Positions 1 through 8,794 of a DNA stretch of 64,000 bases are shown piece by piece (positions within the stretch are counted from its first letter, which is position 1; every line of letters begins with the position of its first letter). This DNA is from Cristatella mucedo (lineage: Eukaryota > Bryozoa > Phylactolaemata > Cristatellidae), in contig WPIO01000009.1 of the NCBI GenBank assembly GCA_009760855.2, positions 6,795,001-6,859,000 on the forward strand, read 5' to 3'. The notes under the pieces are model-generated. The model ran no database searches. It was given only the letters and a program-made list of their open reading frames with translations, and had not been told where the DNA came from. Both the position numbers and the translations under genes were made by a program.

Positions 1-240
1 CAGGGTCGAGCGAACGCTACTAATTTTGCGAATCGATGAGTTCGCCATCACCCGCTGGTCAGGTAACTCCTTCATTAATTACAGCGCACAGCTGCTTCCT
101 TAATTAACCTCGATCGAAGCCGCTGCTGGTAGCCGCCGTGGTCTAGGCAGGCGCATTCGGTGAGGTCATACTAATTGTCTACGTCATAGTCAGCTGACTC
201 GTGGTCAGCGGAGCTGTAGTCGGCGGAATCGTGGTCAAAA
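1..240. repeat. Rearranged piece of the Thr-rich exon duplication (unit A)
   Basis: Bases 1-80 match 29573-29655 in direct orientation (intron sequence ending in a TTAATTAC block before a Thr-rich exon). From about 120 to 235 the sequence reads as the reverse complement of Thr-rich repeat DNA, with GTGGTCAGCGGAG-type words. The block is therefore a broken and partly inverted copy of the 29.6-30.1 kb exon region. No open product is seen. Confidence is moderate because it rests on alignment by eye. Confidence 0.5.
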
Positions 241-247
241 AAAATCC

Positions 248-413
248 TAGCTGATTAAACAGCCTCTTTTTGTATAGCGACAGAAGAGCCTTTACGGCTA
301 TCACCACCGCTTGCAGTGGCGATAAAAAATCGCCCACCGCAGGAATCGAACCTGCGACCTCGAGACCGAGGTCGTGAAAGCAACCGCCTTACCTAGTGTG
401 CCGTCACAGCTCA
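248..413 (-). repeat. tRNA-derived SINE, family 2 (minus strand)
   Basis: Read on the minus strand, a tRNA-like head (a TRGC-type A box, then B box GGTTCGATTCC) is followed by a body with the GCAAGC-type word, GTGGTGATAGCC and a tail containing GCTATACAAA and GAGGCTGTTTAATCAGCT. The same arrangement recurs at 49098-49243, 60103-60283, 22395-22590 and 63350-63510. The unrelated tail and dispersed copies make it a SINE and not a tRNA gene. Confidence 0.75.
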
Positions 414-424
414 CCAGTGCCGTT

Positions 425-520
425 GCAGGATGAGTGGCGGACGGCTGAGTCGTGCTAAGTAAAGTCGTGGTCGTCGGAAGCGTGGTCGCCTGTGCTGAAG
501 TTTCGGTCGGCGAGGCTGCA
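425..520 (-). pseudogene. Inverted degenerate Thr-rich exon fragment
   Basis: The reverse complement closely matches 29650-29730, the degenerate Thr-rich exon upstream of the exon at 29812. It carries ACCACGACT-type repeats. Together with 1-240, and with the SINE between them, it shows a local inversion in unit A relative to unit B. It is not expected to code. Confidence 0.5.
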
Positions 521-789
521 GCGGCGGCAGCGGATGCATTACGGCAAAACCCTGGTGCTGTGAAGCTGTGTCGACGCGGGCAATGCCAACGCTGGCATGC
601 ACATCCTGTACAAAAAGGTAGCCAGCCCCCACTCTCAAGTAACGGCTGAGGAAGAGACGATTGTCTGGGGCACTACTCATCCTCCTCGACGCTCTGTTAG
701 TGACGTGTAATGCAGGCGCGTAGCAACAAATGTTGCGTGCACATAAGAATGACTTTAAGGGTTTGGAAAAAGAATGTGAAATGACAAAA

Positions 790-910
790 ATTTGACAGCA
801 AATCGCGAGACTATGTTAACAGCTCGAAATTAATATTAACATGAACGACATTGTCGAGCTCGTTGATGAAGAAGGGATGGTTAGTTAAAGTATAAAGAGT
901 TAATAAAATT
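790..910 (+). pseudogene. Relic of the Thr-rich exon 3' end (unit A)
   Basis: The segment aligns with 30070-30185. Both carry the CGCGAGACT word and a coding-like tail reading N-[DE]-I-V-[EK]-L-V-D-E-E. In unit B this tail is followed by the strong donor GTGAGT at 30148; here the donor is not kept and a stop follows. It is most likely a dead copy of the exon at 29812-30147. Confidence 0.5.
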
Positions 911-1105
911 ATAAACTAAACAAATAAAGACGAAGCAAGTTATATAGACCCTGTGTCACAAAATTTCAACGCGAAAGAATGCTGAGGAATGTTTCCCTAT
1001 AGCTCTTGGAATGCAGTTGCCAGGAAAAAGTAAGTCCAACCTCGAGGGATACCTTAAAGTTTATATACAAGTTAATGCATCTCTTGCCTGCAAAAGCGAT
1101 CATCC

Positions 1106-1170
<65 letters not shown>

Positions 1171-1658
1171 TAATGAACAACAAATTCAAGGCTCGATTGA
1201 TATCTTATTACAATAGAAAAGCTTGAAGCCCTACCATCCACTAGTGACGCAGCTGATTTATCTCAGCTATCTACCAGTCACGAGGGTTTAGAGAAAAAGG
1301 TAGTTGATGATCCTCCAGCAAGATCGTCCAACTGCTCCGCAGCCCAATCATATTCTAATCCCAATAGTACTCAATGTACAGTACTACAACTATTAAGCTC
1401 CATATGCCCTCAAATAATCCACACTATGGTAAGTAAATATAATCTTATTAATTTCTCATTTATTTCTTATTTGTTATGTATTTGTAAATAGTATATGTAT
1501 ATAATAATATATGTAATTAGTTTACCTCTCTCTAAGTCTTCGTTGGAACGTATCGTAGTGATACATATCATTCTCTACCAAGGAAAACTCGACTTACGAC
1601 AGATTTTCCGGTCCCTATCTGTTTCGTGAGTCAGGGGCTGACTGTACATATTTATGTG

Positions 1659-1660
<2 letters not shown>
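905..1660 (+). repeat. Duplicated intronic segment, unit A copy
   Basis: This stretch is collinear with 30175-30905 (unit B). Shared landmarks include the ATAAAATTATAAACT block, GGAATGCA(G/A)TTGC, CATATGCCCT/CACATGCCCT, CCACTATGG and a final CATCATTCTCTAC block before the CA microsatellite. The last part also matches 40140-40240 (unit C). It holds no convincing ORF and is read as intron DNA carried along in the gene-family duplication. Confidence 0.65.
1109..1167. repeat. (GA)n microsatellite
   Basis: An uninterrupted GA dinucleotide run of about 58 bp. The equivalent place in unit B lacks it, so it arose or expanded after the duplication. Confidence 0.97.
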
Positions 1661-1708
<48 letters not shown>

Positions 1709-1928
1709 CGCACACACGCACACACGCACACACGCACACACGCACACACGCACACACGCACACACGCACACACGCACACACGCACACACGCACACACGCA
1801 CACACGCACACACGCACACACGCACACACACGCACACACACGCACACACACACGCACACACACATATATATATATATATATATAATGTACACATAAATAT
1901 GCATATATATATATATACGAAGCTTATA

Positions 1929-1972
<44 letters not shown>
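1661..1972. repeat. Compound CA / CGCACACA / TA microsatellite
   Basis: (CA)n runs into about 18 units of an 8-bp CGCACACA variant, then into several (TA)n tracts up to 1972. The apparent His/Thr and Cys/Val reading frames on either strand are artefacts of the repeat. CA/TA arrays sit at the same relative place in units B (30906-31046) and C (40240-40345). Confidence 0.97.
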
Positions 1973-1973
<1 letters not shown>

Positions 1974-1987
1974 GTATACGTTTATAA

Positions 1988-2447
1988 GCTTGGGCGGCCT
2001 ATCCCGCTCAGGGCAGGGTCAGCCGTTGCCTGGCCACGGACAGGTTCGCGACCCACAGCCGCTGTCATACCACGGGTCTTGGCCTATCGTAGGGGGCTTG
2101 GCGGTTAGTTCACCGCGTTCTCGCCTGGATGTGCTGCCGGTGAGCGCCGCTAGGAGCCGGTAATACCCTGGAGCGGCCGACAACTGACGCCTTTGCCGCA
2201 CTGAGGCCGCCGAGGCCGTCTGCCACATTTTAAGCAACTGCTGACAGATTCTACAAGCAATAACGGCTAGCCACAACCTGTTTCTGGGCCCCCAAATCGG
2301 GGGTCTTCCGGCCATCGCGCTCTCTCGCCAGTCGGCAGGTCACGCCTCCCGCTCGTCGGTGGTCCGGGTCTCAAGCCGGACCTAGTCATCTACACCGACG
2401 CCGATGCGGTCACAGTCGACGTAACAGTGCCGTTTGTCGGTAGCAAG
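1988..2447 (+). mobile_element. REL-LINE 3' part: zinc finger and start of the endonuclease domain
   Basis: A reading frame has a C...H-I-L-S-N-C zinc-finger-like motif near 2200-2240. Another runs into the PD-(D/E)xK-type signature P-D-L-V-I-Y-T-D then V-D-V-T-V-P-F, stopping at the LTR element's left border. This pairing of CCHC finger and restriction-like endonuclease is the C-terminal arrangement of R2/NeSL/R4-type non-LTR retrotransposons. The endonuclease frame resumes after the LTR insertion at 6786. Frameshifts upstream mark it as a dead copy. Confidence 0.65.
2443..2447 (+). repeat. Target site duplication GCAAG, left
   Basis: GCAAG directly precedes the 5' LTR and is repeated at 6781-6785 directly after the 3' LTR. 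A 5-bp direct repeat is usual for Ty3/Gypsy integration. Confidence 0.93.
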
Positions 2448-2737
2448 TGTGGTCTGATTATATGCAGGCCGGTACCGCTCCTTCCTTAAACAGCTGTCAG
2501 GAGCATCACCGGTGGTGCATAGCTGTGGTCCGCCTGTGGTGTGGTTTGGACAGGCCGGTAACCACAGTCAGATGGTGGACTCACCATCGGGGTCGGCCAA
2601 AACAGCCGTGGGCGAGGAGGGGGATTCAGTGGGGAGAGAGGGGCGAGTGAAGTCGTGCTCCCTCTGCTCTGTAGTAGAATAAACTGTTGGTGTTGGTTCT
2701 GTTCGGGCGTTCTTCGTGCAAGGCACATCGAAGCACA
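2448..2737 (+). repeat. 5' LTR
   Basis: 290 bp, beginning TGTGGTC and ending GAAGCACA (TG...CA). It contains the polyadenylation signal AATAAA at 2678-2683. The sequence after it, AGCTATTTCTTGGG, does not start with the usual TGG of a tRNA primer-binding site. Confidence 0.96.
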
Positions 2738-2751
2738 AGCTATTTCTTGGG

Positions 2752-3855
2752 ATGGAGTCGATGGCATCAATGGTAATGCTAGGCAAAATCGAACCTTATG
2801 ACGGCAAAACGGTCTTCGTCGCGTGGGTACGTCAACTGGACTCCGTGGCCAAGACGAACAAGATTAAAGATGACGATCTTGCCGCACTTATGCCCTTGTA
2901 CTTAACCGGCGGAGCTTTTGCCGTCTATGAAGGGCTGGTGGACAGTGATAAATGTGACTATACGAAGGTGAAACGCGCACTCAGCGCCGCGTTTTCGCCC
3001 GATTGCTTCCGCGCGTACGACGAGTTATCGAGCAGAAAACTTCGCGAGGGTGAGTCGCCAGACGTCTACTTGGCCGACCTTGTTCGCTTGGCGTCTATTG
3101 TCTTTGCTGCTCAAGCGGGGGCACCTGCGTATCCCCCGGAGTCTTTGCTGAAGTGCGCATTTGTGTCGGGCCTACCCGATGACGTAAAGCGGCAACTTCG
3201 AGCAGCGTGCTCGCTTACCAAAGCTGATTTGCCGGTGCTGGTTGAAATGTCGAGGAACTTTGTCTCGTCAAGTGCGGCATGTCTCGCCGGCCGTTTCGAG
3301 AATCGACGCGCTCAGACCCGTGGCGTCGTGGTGCAGTCTAAGACGGACTCGCAAAGGCGGTACACCGACCGGCCTTTTCGCAGCGGGCCGCGCACGCGAC
3401 TTTGCTGGATCTGCGGCGATCCGAATCATCTAGCTGCTGCGTGTGGTAAAAAATTCGGCGATCAAAAAAAACGAATAAGGGGAACCGCCAACACCTGCGC
3501 CAGCGTGTTGCCCTTGACTTCGGCGCGACTGCCCTCCATTGGCGTGATGTTAAATGGCCAGTTCGCTACTGCACTTGTCGACACCGGCTGTTCCCGCACG
3601 GTGCTTGCATCAGTGCTGGCCTCCTCTCGTGATCTGCAGCCTGCGAGGGAGGGTATCTTGATGATGAACGGTGACCGCGCTCTCTGTACCTCTACGTGTA
3701 AGGTCAGTTTGTTAATTAGAGGAGTACCGCTGGAGGTTAATTGTTTGGTGACCGATATAATTGCTGGCTGGGACGTCATCCTTGGGATGGATGTCATAAG
3801 AGCGCTAGGCGGCGTCCGCGTAGGGCACGACGGTGAAGGCCAAGTTGACCGGTAA
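2752..3855 (+). CDS. Retrotransposon Gag-protease polyprotein
   Basis: This ORF would encode the capsid-like Gag and the aspartic protease of the LTR element. The first ATG after the LTR, at 2752, gives 367 residues and leaves only a 14-base leader; the frame is open into the LTR, but an LTR start is unlikely. The N-terminal part is a helical Gag-like region. A CCHC zinc knuckle (C-W-I-C...H...C) lies at 3403-3444. The protease motif L-V-D-T-G-C-S is at 3574-3594 (active-site DTG 3580-3588), with a late I-L-G-M-D motif near 3780. The stop is at 3853-3855. The pol frame is open from 3824, so a 32-base overlap is available for frameshifting. Confidence 0.88.
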   Translation: MESMASMVMLGKIEPYDGKTVFVAWVRQLDSVAKTNKIKDDDLAALMPLYLTGGAFAVYEGLVDSDKCDYTKVKRALSAAFSPDCFRAYDELSSRKLREGESPDVYLADLVRLASIVFAAQAGAPAYPPESLLKCAFVSGLPDDVKRQLRAACSLTKADLPVLVEMSRNFVSSSAACLAGRFENRRAQTRGVVVQSKTDSQRRYTDRPFRSGPRTRLCWICGDPNHLAAACGKKFGDQKKRIRGTANTCASVLPLTSARLPSIGVMLNGQFATALVDTGCSRTVLASVLASSRDLQPAREGILMMNGDRALCTSTCKVSLLIRGVPLEVNCLVTDIIAGWDVILGMDVIRALGGVRVGHDGEGQVDR

Positions 3856-6415
3856 TGAGGCTCCAACGACCCGATGCATCCGCGGCGAAAGAAACAGTGT
3901 AACCTGCCCTCACTCTCCCCCGGCCACCGACGTTTCGCTCATTGCAAAGGTCAGAAATTCGAGCGAGCTTACAGTCTCCGACAAAGATTTTACTGCCATA
4001 TTCCACGATGGCGCGTGGCACGTGCGCTGGAACTGGAAAGAAGGCGTACAGGCCCCCATGCTGCAGAACCGCGTGTCCTCATATCGCATCCCGGCTGAGG
4101 TAGAAGTAGAATATGAACGGGAAGTGGAGGACTGGATAAAGTGTGGTTGGCTTCAACCTTTTCACGGGGAGTGCGGTGGGCTGATTCCCTTGATGGCGGT
4201 GGTCCAAAGCAGCAAAGGGAAAGTGAGGCCCGTCCTCGACTATCGCGAGCTCAACCAGTTCGTGTCGAGCCACACGGCTGAAGGCGACGTGTGCAGTAAT
4301 AAACTTCGTGCATGGCGGCGAATGGGACGAAACGTAAGCGTCGTGGACCTGCGTAAGGCCTATTTGCAAATTAACGTAGACCCATCATTGTGGAAGTACC
4401 AGGTGGTTGAATTTCATGGCCGCCGATATTGCCTGACTCGCCTGGGTTTCGGCCTTAACGTTGCACCAAAAATAATGACTGTTATCTTAAATAAAGTGTT
4501 GTCTATGGATGAGCAGGTCAGATCCGGCACGGATTCGTATGTTGACGACATTTTGGCGAACAATGATATCGTCTCAAACGACCGTATGATTGAGCTTCTC
4601 CGCGAGTACGGACTTGAAGCAAAACCACCTGAAAAGTTAGAGGGTGGTCGTGTCCTAGGCCTCCGCATTGACAGTAAACGCAACGAGCTCGTATGGCGCC
4701 GAGATAATGCCATAGGCTCTGTACAGTCAGTGCTGACGCGGCGAGAGTTATTTTCTTGGTGTGGGCAACTCGTCGGGCATTTTCCGGTAGCCGGCTGGCT
4801 GCGACCTGCTTGCAGTTACCTCAAACGTATAGCCAGCGAGCAGGACTGGGACAGCAAAGTGTCGAGTGAGGTTCTGGAAATTGCTCGCGACGTCCATCGC
4901 AGGGTGCTAGCTTCTGATCCGGTGACTGGCGCGTGGCAGGTGTCCAATGTCGTCAGCGGAAAATTGTGGTGCGATGCGAGCAGCATCGCTATTGGAACGT
5001 GCCTTGAAATTGACGGTAAAGTGGTTGAGGATGCCTCTTGGCTTCGAAAGCCGGACGATACTTCGCATATAAACACCGCCGAGCTAGAAGCCGTCATCAA
5101 AGGCCTTAACATCGCTATTGCGTGGGGACTTCAGAAAGTCCAAATCGTGACTAATTCAACTTCGGTGTTTGGTTGGCTGAAGTCATTGATCGATGGGGAT
5201 AAACCCGTGAGGACGCGCGGCATGGGAGAGGCGATAATTCGACGACGATTGGGCCTACTCCGAGATATTATAACGGAGTGCAATCTGGAGACGACTGTCA
5301 GCCTAGTAAGGTTGCCGGAGAACAAAGCGGACCAGCTGACGCGAGTACCGCAAAGGTGGTTGAAGTTCACGACTTGCTGTACCGGTGCCGTGGCTCCCGA
5401 GGTCAGTTTGGCGACTCCCAATATCGACCTGAAGCAATTCCACAATCTGCACCACCTGGGCGTCGACAGGACGCTATACCTGGCGAGGCTATGTCACCCT
5501 AATGCGAACATCCGCAGAACCGATGTAGAACGAATTGTTCGTTCCTGTCTTCGCTGCAGATCAGTGGATCCGTCGCCGATTTCGTGGCAGCAAGGCAGTC
5601 TTGACGTCACCGAACCCTGGTCTCGTCTTGCGATAGATGTCACGCACTACCGCAATGAGAAATATCTGACGCTGGTGGATTGTGGGCCCAGCAGATTCAC
5701 GCTATGGCGGCCCATTCCTAGCGAAGAGGTGCACCTTATCACCAGAGTGCTGGAGCAAATCTTTCGAGAGAGAGGCCCACCCACGTAGCTTCTGATGGAC
5801 AACAGCGCCTCGTTCCGATCTGAGGCAGTTCGGCGTCTCTGCGAACGCTGGGGCGTTGAGACCGTCTACCGGTGTGCTTACCGACCGGAAGGCAACGGCA
5901 TAGTCGAACGCATGCATCGGACTATCAAGGGCATGGCAGCTCGCACCGGTAGAGGAGTACTAGATATGGTGTACTGGTACAATTCGGCGCCGACTGAGGG
6001 GATAAAGGGCGAAACCGTGCCTCACAGGCGGTTATTTACATATGAATGGCGGTGCCCGCTCCAGCCAAACAAGATACAGCATTGCAACACCCAATCTGCC
6101 ATTAACTACACAGCGGGCCAAAGGGTTTTTGTGAAACCAGCCGATGCGCGGTGTACATCAGAATGGCCGGAAGGGATTGTGACCTCAGGGACTCACGGCC
6201 TTGGTGTCGAGGTGAACGGAATTTGAAGACATGTGTCGGACGTCAGGTTAGTTCCGGACGCTGAGCCAGTATTACCGGCTCAGCTCCCAGCACCCTCCCA
6301 GATAAGAGGCCGAGATGATGAGCATGCTGGGACAGAGGAAAGGGGCGGCCACCAGCTTCGCGTGCGGTCGGAACTGCAGCACCCACGTTGGTTCTCCGAC
6401 TACGTCATGGACTGA
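3824..6415 (+). CDS. Retrotransposon Pol (RT-RNase H-integrase) with two in-frame stops
   Basis: The pol frame opens after a stop at 3821-3823 and lies +1 relative to gag. The RT region includes V-L-D-Y-R-E-L-N and the catalytic Y-V-D-D at 4538-4549. RNase H follows, with L-W-C-D-A-S near 4966 and a N-T-A-E-L-E motif near 5074. The integrase zinc finger has H-x3-H near 5441-5455 and C-L-R-C at 5546-5557. The catalytic residues are D at 5636, D at 5798 and E at 5906, with 35 residues between the last two (DD35E). A TAG at 5786-5788 falls just before the second Asp and a TGA at 6224-6226 falls in the C-terminal domain, yet the frame continues to 6413-6415. The element is non-functional, or it is expressed with stop suppression. 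Confidence 0.88.
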
Positions 6416-6475
6416 TCTGTACGTCAGGGGACGTACAGTACTCTACTCGCATTGCAGCTGGAAACTTGTGACCTT

Positions 6476-6490
6476 AAGGTCAAGGGAGCG
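6476..6490 (+). other. Candidate polypurine tract of the LTR element
   Basis: The purine-rich stretch AAGGTCAAGGGAGCG abuts the 3' LTR, where plus-strand priming occurs in LTR retrotransposons. It is interrupted by pyrimidines, so the call is tentative. Confidence 0.4.
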
Positions 6491-6780
6491 CGTGGTCTGA
6501 TTATATGCAGGCCGGTACCGCTCCTTCCTTAAACAGCTGTCAGGAGCATCACCGGTGGTGCATAGCTGTGGTCCGCCTGTGGTGTGGTTTGGACAGGCCG
6601 GTAACCACAGTCAGATGGTGGACTCACCATCGGGGTCGGCCAAAACAGCCGTGGGCGAGGAGGGGGATTCAGTGGGGAGAGAGGGGCGAGTGAAGTCGTG
6701 CTCCCTCTGCTCTGTAGTAGAATAAACTGTTGGTGTTGGTTCTGTTCGGGCGTTCTTCGTGCAAGGCACATCGAAGCACA
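6491..6780 (+). repeat. 3' LTR
   Basis: 290 bp, the same length as the 5' LTR and apparently identical except that its first base is C where the 5' copy has T. AATAAA is at 6721-6726. It is followed immediately by the TSD GCAAG. Confidence 0.96.
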
Positions 6781-6785
6781 GCAAG
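6781..6785 (+). repeat. Target site duplication GCAAG, right
   Basis: Direct repeat of 2443-2447. Removing the element and one GCAAG restores the host LINE reading frame across the junction. Confidence 0.93.
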
Positions 6786-7095
6786 GACGCCCTGGTGGTG
6801 GCGGTCCGGAAAAAGGTCAAAATGTAGGAGGTCGTAGCCCGGTATTTTCTGACTGCTGGCTATCGGACGGCAGTGGTTGTAAGCCCTTCGTGGTCGGCGC
6901 CCTGAGCAGCTGGTGGCCAGGTAACAAAGCCAGCCACGCGGACCTCGGAATTGCGAGCGAGGAACGGACGGCATGGCAGTGACGATGCGGCTCAGACGCC
7001 ATTTCCGGGTCGGAAGCCACGTGGTCACTCTTCCTGAACCGGGAGGCGCGGGCTGCCCCGCGGCTCCCCCAGGGCAGGGGTCTTCCGGCTAAGGT
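6781..7095 (+). mobile_element. REL-LINE 3' end (continuation right of the LTR element)
   Basis: The frame continues the endonuclease domain with D-A-L-V-V-A-V-R-K-K-V, the conserved A...K helix that follows the VDVTV strand in REL domains. A shifted frame gives V-V-G-A-L-S-S-W-W-P-G. The 3' part with GAACCGGGAGGC is found again in reverse at 28600-28680 and 39060-39180, marking the family's 3' end. Confidence 0.6.
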
Positions 7096-7129
7096 GCCAT
7101 AATTTGTTCAAATCTTTAAAAATATAAGT

Positions 7130-7540
7130 TATATGTACACATATATGTATAAAAGAAAGATATATTAAAATATTTAACGTGGATATATATATATATATCT
7201 ATATACATTAGGCAGTATTTAAATGTATTTAAACCGTCTCAAGTAGAAAGACTTAGTGACACTACTGCTAGAACTCAAGCCAAAAATAACTATTTAGTAT
7301 GAAATAAGAATCGCTAGCTTAGACTTGGTTGTTGCCACGCAAGACAGAAGTCTACAAAGCCTCCTCTAACACATGTACGTACTGCGTACCGCCCGTGCCT
7401 CGCGGGACACTCGGCTGCCACGCTGGAATCAAAGTGACGCGGCAAATATAAGCCATCTGCCAGCAGGTTAAGAGCTTCTCACAGCCTAGCCGGCCGTCAA
7501 ACGGCGGACGACGAGATCCCAATGTCAACCTACACAGTAC
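7130..7540 (+). repeat. Duplicated intronic segment X, unit A copy
   Basis: The segment contains a short (TA)n, ACCGTCTCAAGTAG, GTTGTTGCCACGCAAGAC, TGCGTACCGC, CAGCAGGTTAAG and CTCACAGCCTAG. The same order is seen at 31085-31470 (unit B) and, twice, at 40360-40640 and 40785-41180 (unit C). It has no ORF of its own. Confidence 0.7.
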
Positions 7541-7559
7541 GCAGACTTCAGGCTGGAAA

Positions 7560-7665
7560 CAGTGGTTCCTTTGCAGCAAATGTAAATTGCTTAGAAAAAT
7601 CAAGTTCTCTGAGGGCGCTATATCAAACGTACTATCATAATTATTATTATCATTAAATGGTCATC
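7560..7665 (+). mobile_element. L2-A LINE 3' tail, degenerate
   Basis: CCTTTGCAGCAAATGTAAA, then the hairpin-like AAGTTCTCTGAGGGCGCT and a short ATT-rich tail, match the 3' terminus of L2-A copies. The fragment is about 100 bp and non-coding. Confidence 0.7.
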
Positions 7666-7789
7666 AGTTAAAACCACTCTGAGCGGCCGGTTGGGTTCGG
7701 GGGAGAGCGAGATGAGAGCGCTACAGCCAGTGGCGGCGGCGGCGTCGCGGAATCACAATCGAGCCGGCCGAGCTGTGTAATATTTTGCA

Positions 7790-8130
7790 ATGGAACCCAT
7801 AACTGCACAAAGCCACACAGACTATGCTAGCTAGCGCCCCGCCAAACCTCCGGGATTTTTAAACTGGCCTTGCAGCCATATTGATCACCAGCTGCAGTGG
7901 TCTATTGGCATTTCTCGGTAGTCCAGTCAAAGGGGAATGAAAAAGCCTAGCCGGGACATAAGCAAGGAATTCATTAAACATTTTGCTGGCCGCCGTAGAT
8001 TATTAGGTAGGGATACGACGTGGTGGCTAGCTGTGAAAGCAGCCTTAACGAAGCTTTACAAATTTAGGCAACTGTCGAAGGCTAATTCCAAGTTCAAATC
8101 ACATGGTGGTGGTCGCTAAACGGCATCACT
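7790..8130 (-). mobile_element. L2-B LINE fragment (minus strand)
   Basis: The segment aligns with 35620-35930, the L2-B region encoding the part after the RT palm. Shared words include CTTGCAGCCATATT, CAGCTGCAGTGG and GGGATNNGACGTG. It is 5' and 3' truncated and frameshifted. Confidence 0.6.
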
Positions 8131-8293
8131 TATTAGATTAGCTTGCAGCAGCGACTGAGCAGACTAAGAGGGCGGAGGTAGGGGCGACGTGAAAGTGCGG
8201 CATGCACCAGCTTTCACCTCTTGCTCAGCGTAAAGCACAGAGATGGAACAATGGTGGAAAAATTCCAGCGAGAAGTTCGCTTTACCTTTGCAG

Positions 8294-8548
8294 CCAAAGC
8301 GTCCGAGCCCGGCGGCCTATTTGCAATGGCGTCCCTCGCTGTGCTTTCCAACGTCACCGTCGACGACGCGGCGACGTTGCGGTCGTCGTCCGGAGCGTCG
8401 CTGGTTAAGTGCAGCCTTGAATGCCTGCTTCGAAGCGACTGCGTCGGCTTCTCCTTCCCGCCGCTAGGCGGGAGCGCGCCGCCACTGCTACTGCTGGGGC
8501 TCGCCTTGTCGTCGAATAAAGACGACAGGTTCTACATGAAGCAAGCGA
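8294..8548 (+). CDS. PAN/Apple-like exon, unit A (probable pseudoexon)
   Basis: This is an internal exon of the duplicated gene family. It follows a good acceptor (TTTACCTTTGCAG) and ends at a weak GTTCAT donor, both phase 1. The encoded pattern N-V-T-[VF]-D-D-A-A-T-L, then K-C-S-L-[ED]-C-L-L-x-S-D-C-V-G-F, resembles a PAN/Apple domain, a disulfide-bonded module that binds protein or carbohydrate in secreted proteins. The final cysteine kept in units B and C is lost here in a locally scrambled Pro/Leu stretch. It would join the Thr-rich exon at 8795 in frame. The domain call rests on the cysteine pattern only. Confidence 0.5.
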
Positions 8549-8627
8549 GTTCATAACAACGGGACGAGCGGCGCTTTGAGCGCACTAGAGCTTCTGCACA
8601 CAGTTAGGTTTGTAGAGTGTATATTTG

Positions 8628-8775
8628 CCGAGCTGGCTTGGTCTAGCGGTTAAGATGCTCGCCCCGACCAAGGTCTGGCTGAGGTCGTGGGCTCGAGCCC
8701 CGTGGCATATGTGAAGCGCCTGAATAGAGATTCAAGTTCTCTTAGGGTGCTATACAAATGAATTATATATTTATC
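8628..8775 (+). repeat. tRNA-derived SINE, family 1
   Basis: The head has A box TGGTCTAGCGGTTAAG and B box GGGCTCGAGCCCC. The tail, AAGCGCCTGAATAGAGATTCAAGTTCTCTTAGGGTGCTATA-type, matches the 3' terminus of the L2-A LINE. It lies in the intron between the PAN and Thr-rich exons of unit A and is absent from the corresponding intron of unit B. Confidence 0.85.
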
Positions 8776-8794
8776 CATATATAAGGAGATGCAG

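Larger units (their letters stand above)
2448..6780 (+). mobile_element. Complete Ty3/Gypsy-type LTR retrotransposon (4333 bp)
   Basis: Two 290-bp LTRs (2448-2737 and 6491-6780) enclose gag-protease and pol, and the element is bounded by the TSD GCAAG. Domain order is Gag, CCHC knuckle, aspartic protease, reverse transcriptase, RNase H and integrase, which is the Ty3/Gypsy order. The LTRs differ only at their first base (T against C) by eye, so the insertion should be recent. Yet pol lies in a +1 frame relative to gag and carries two in-frame stops (5786, 6224). It is compact and has no envelope-like ORF. It lies inside a REL-LINE endonuclease domain. Confidence 0.96.

Noticed and set aside
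1575-2108. Long His/Thr, Cys/Val and Tyr/Ile frames on both strands
   Set aside because: They are translations of the CA/CGCACACA/TA microsatellite and have no protein character.
6233-6415. Separate small ORF after pol, possibly an env-like gene
   Set aside because: It is in the same frame as pol and continues its C-terminal domain after the TGA at 6224, with no signal peptide or membrane segment.
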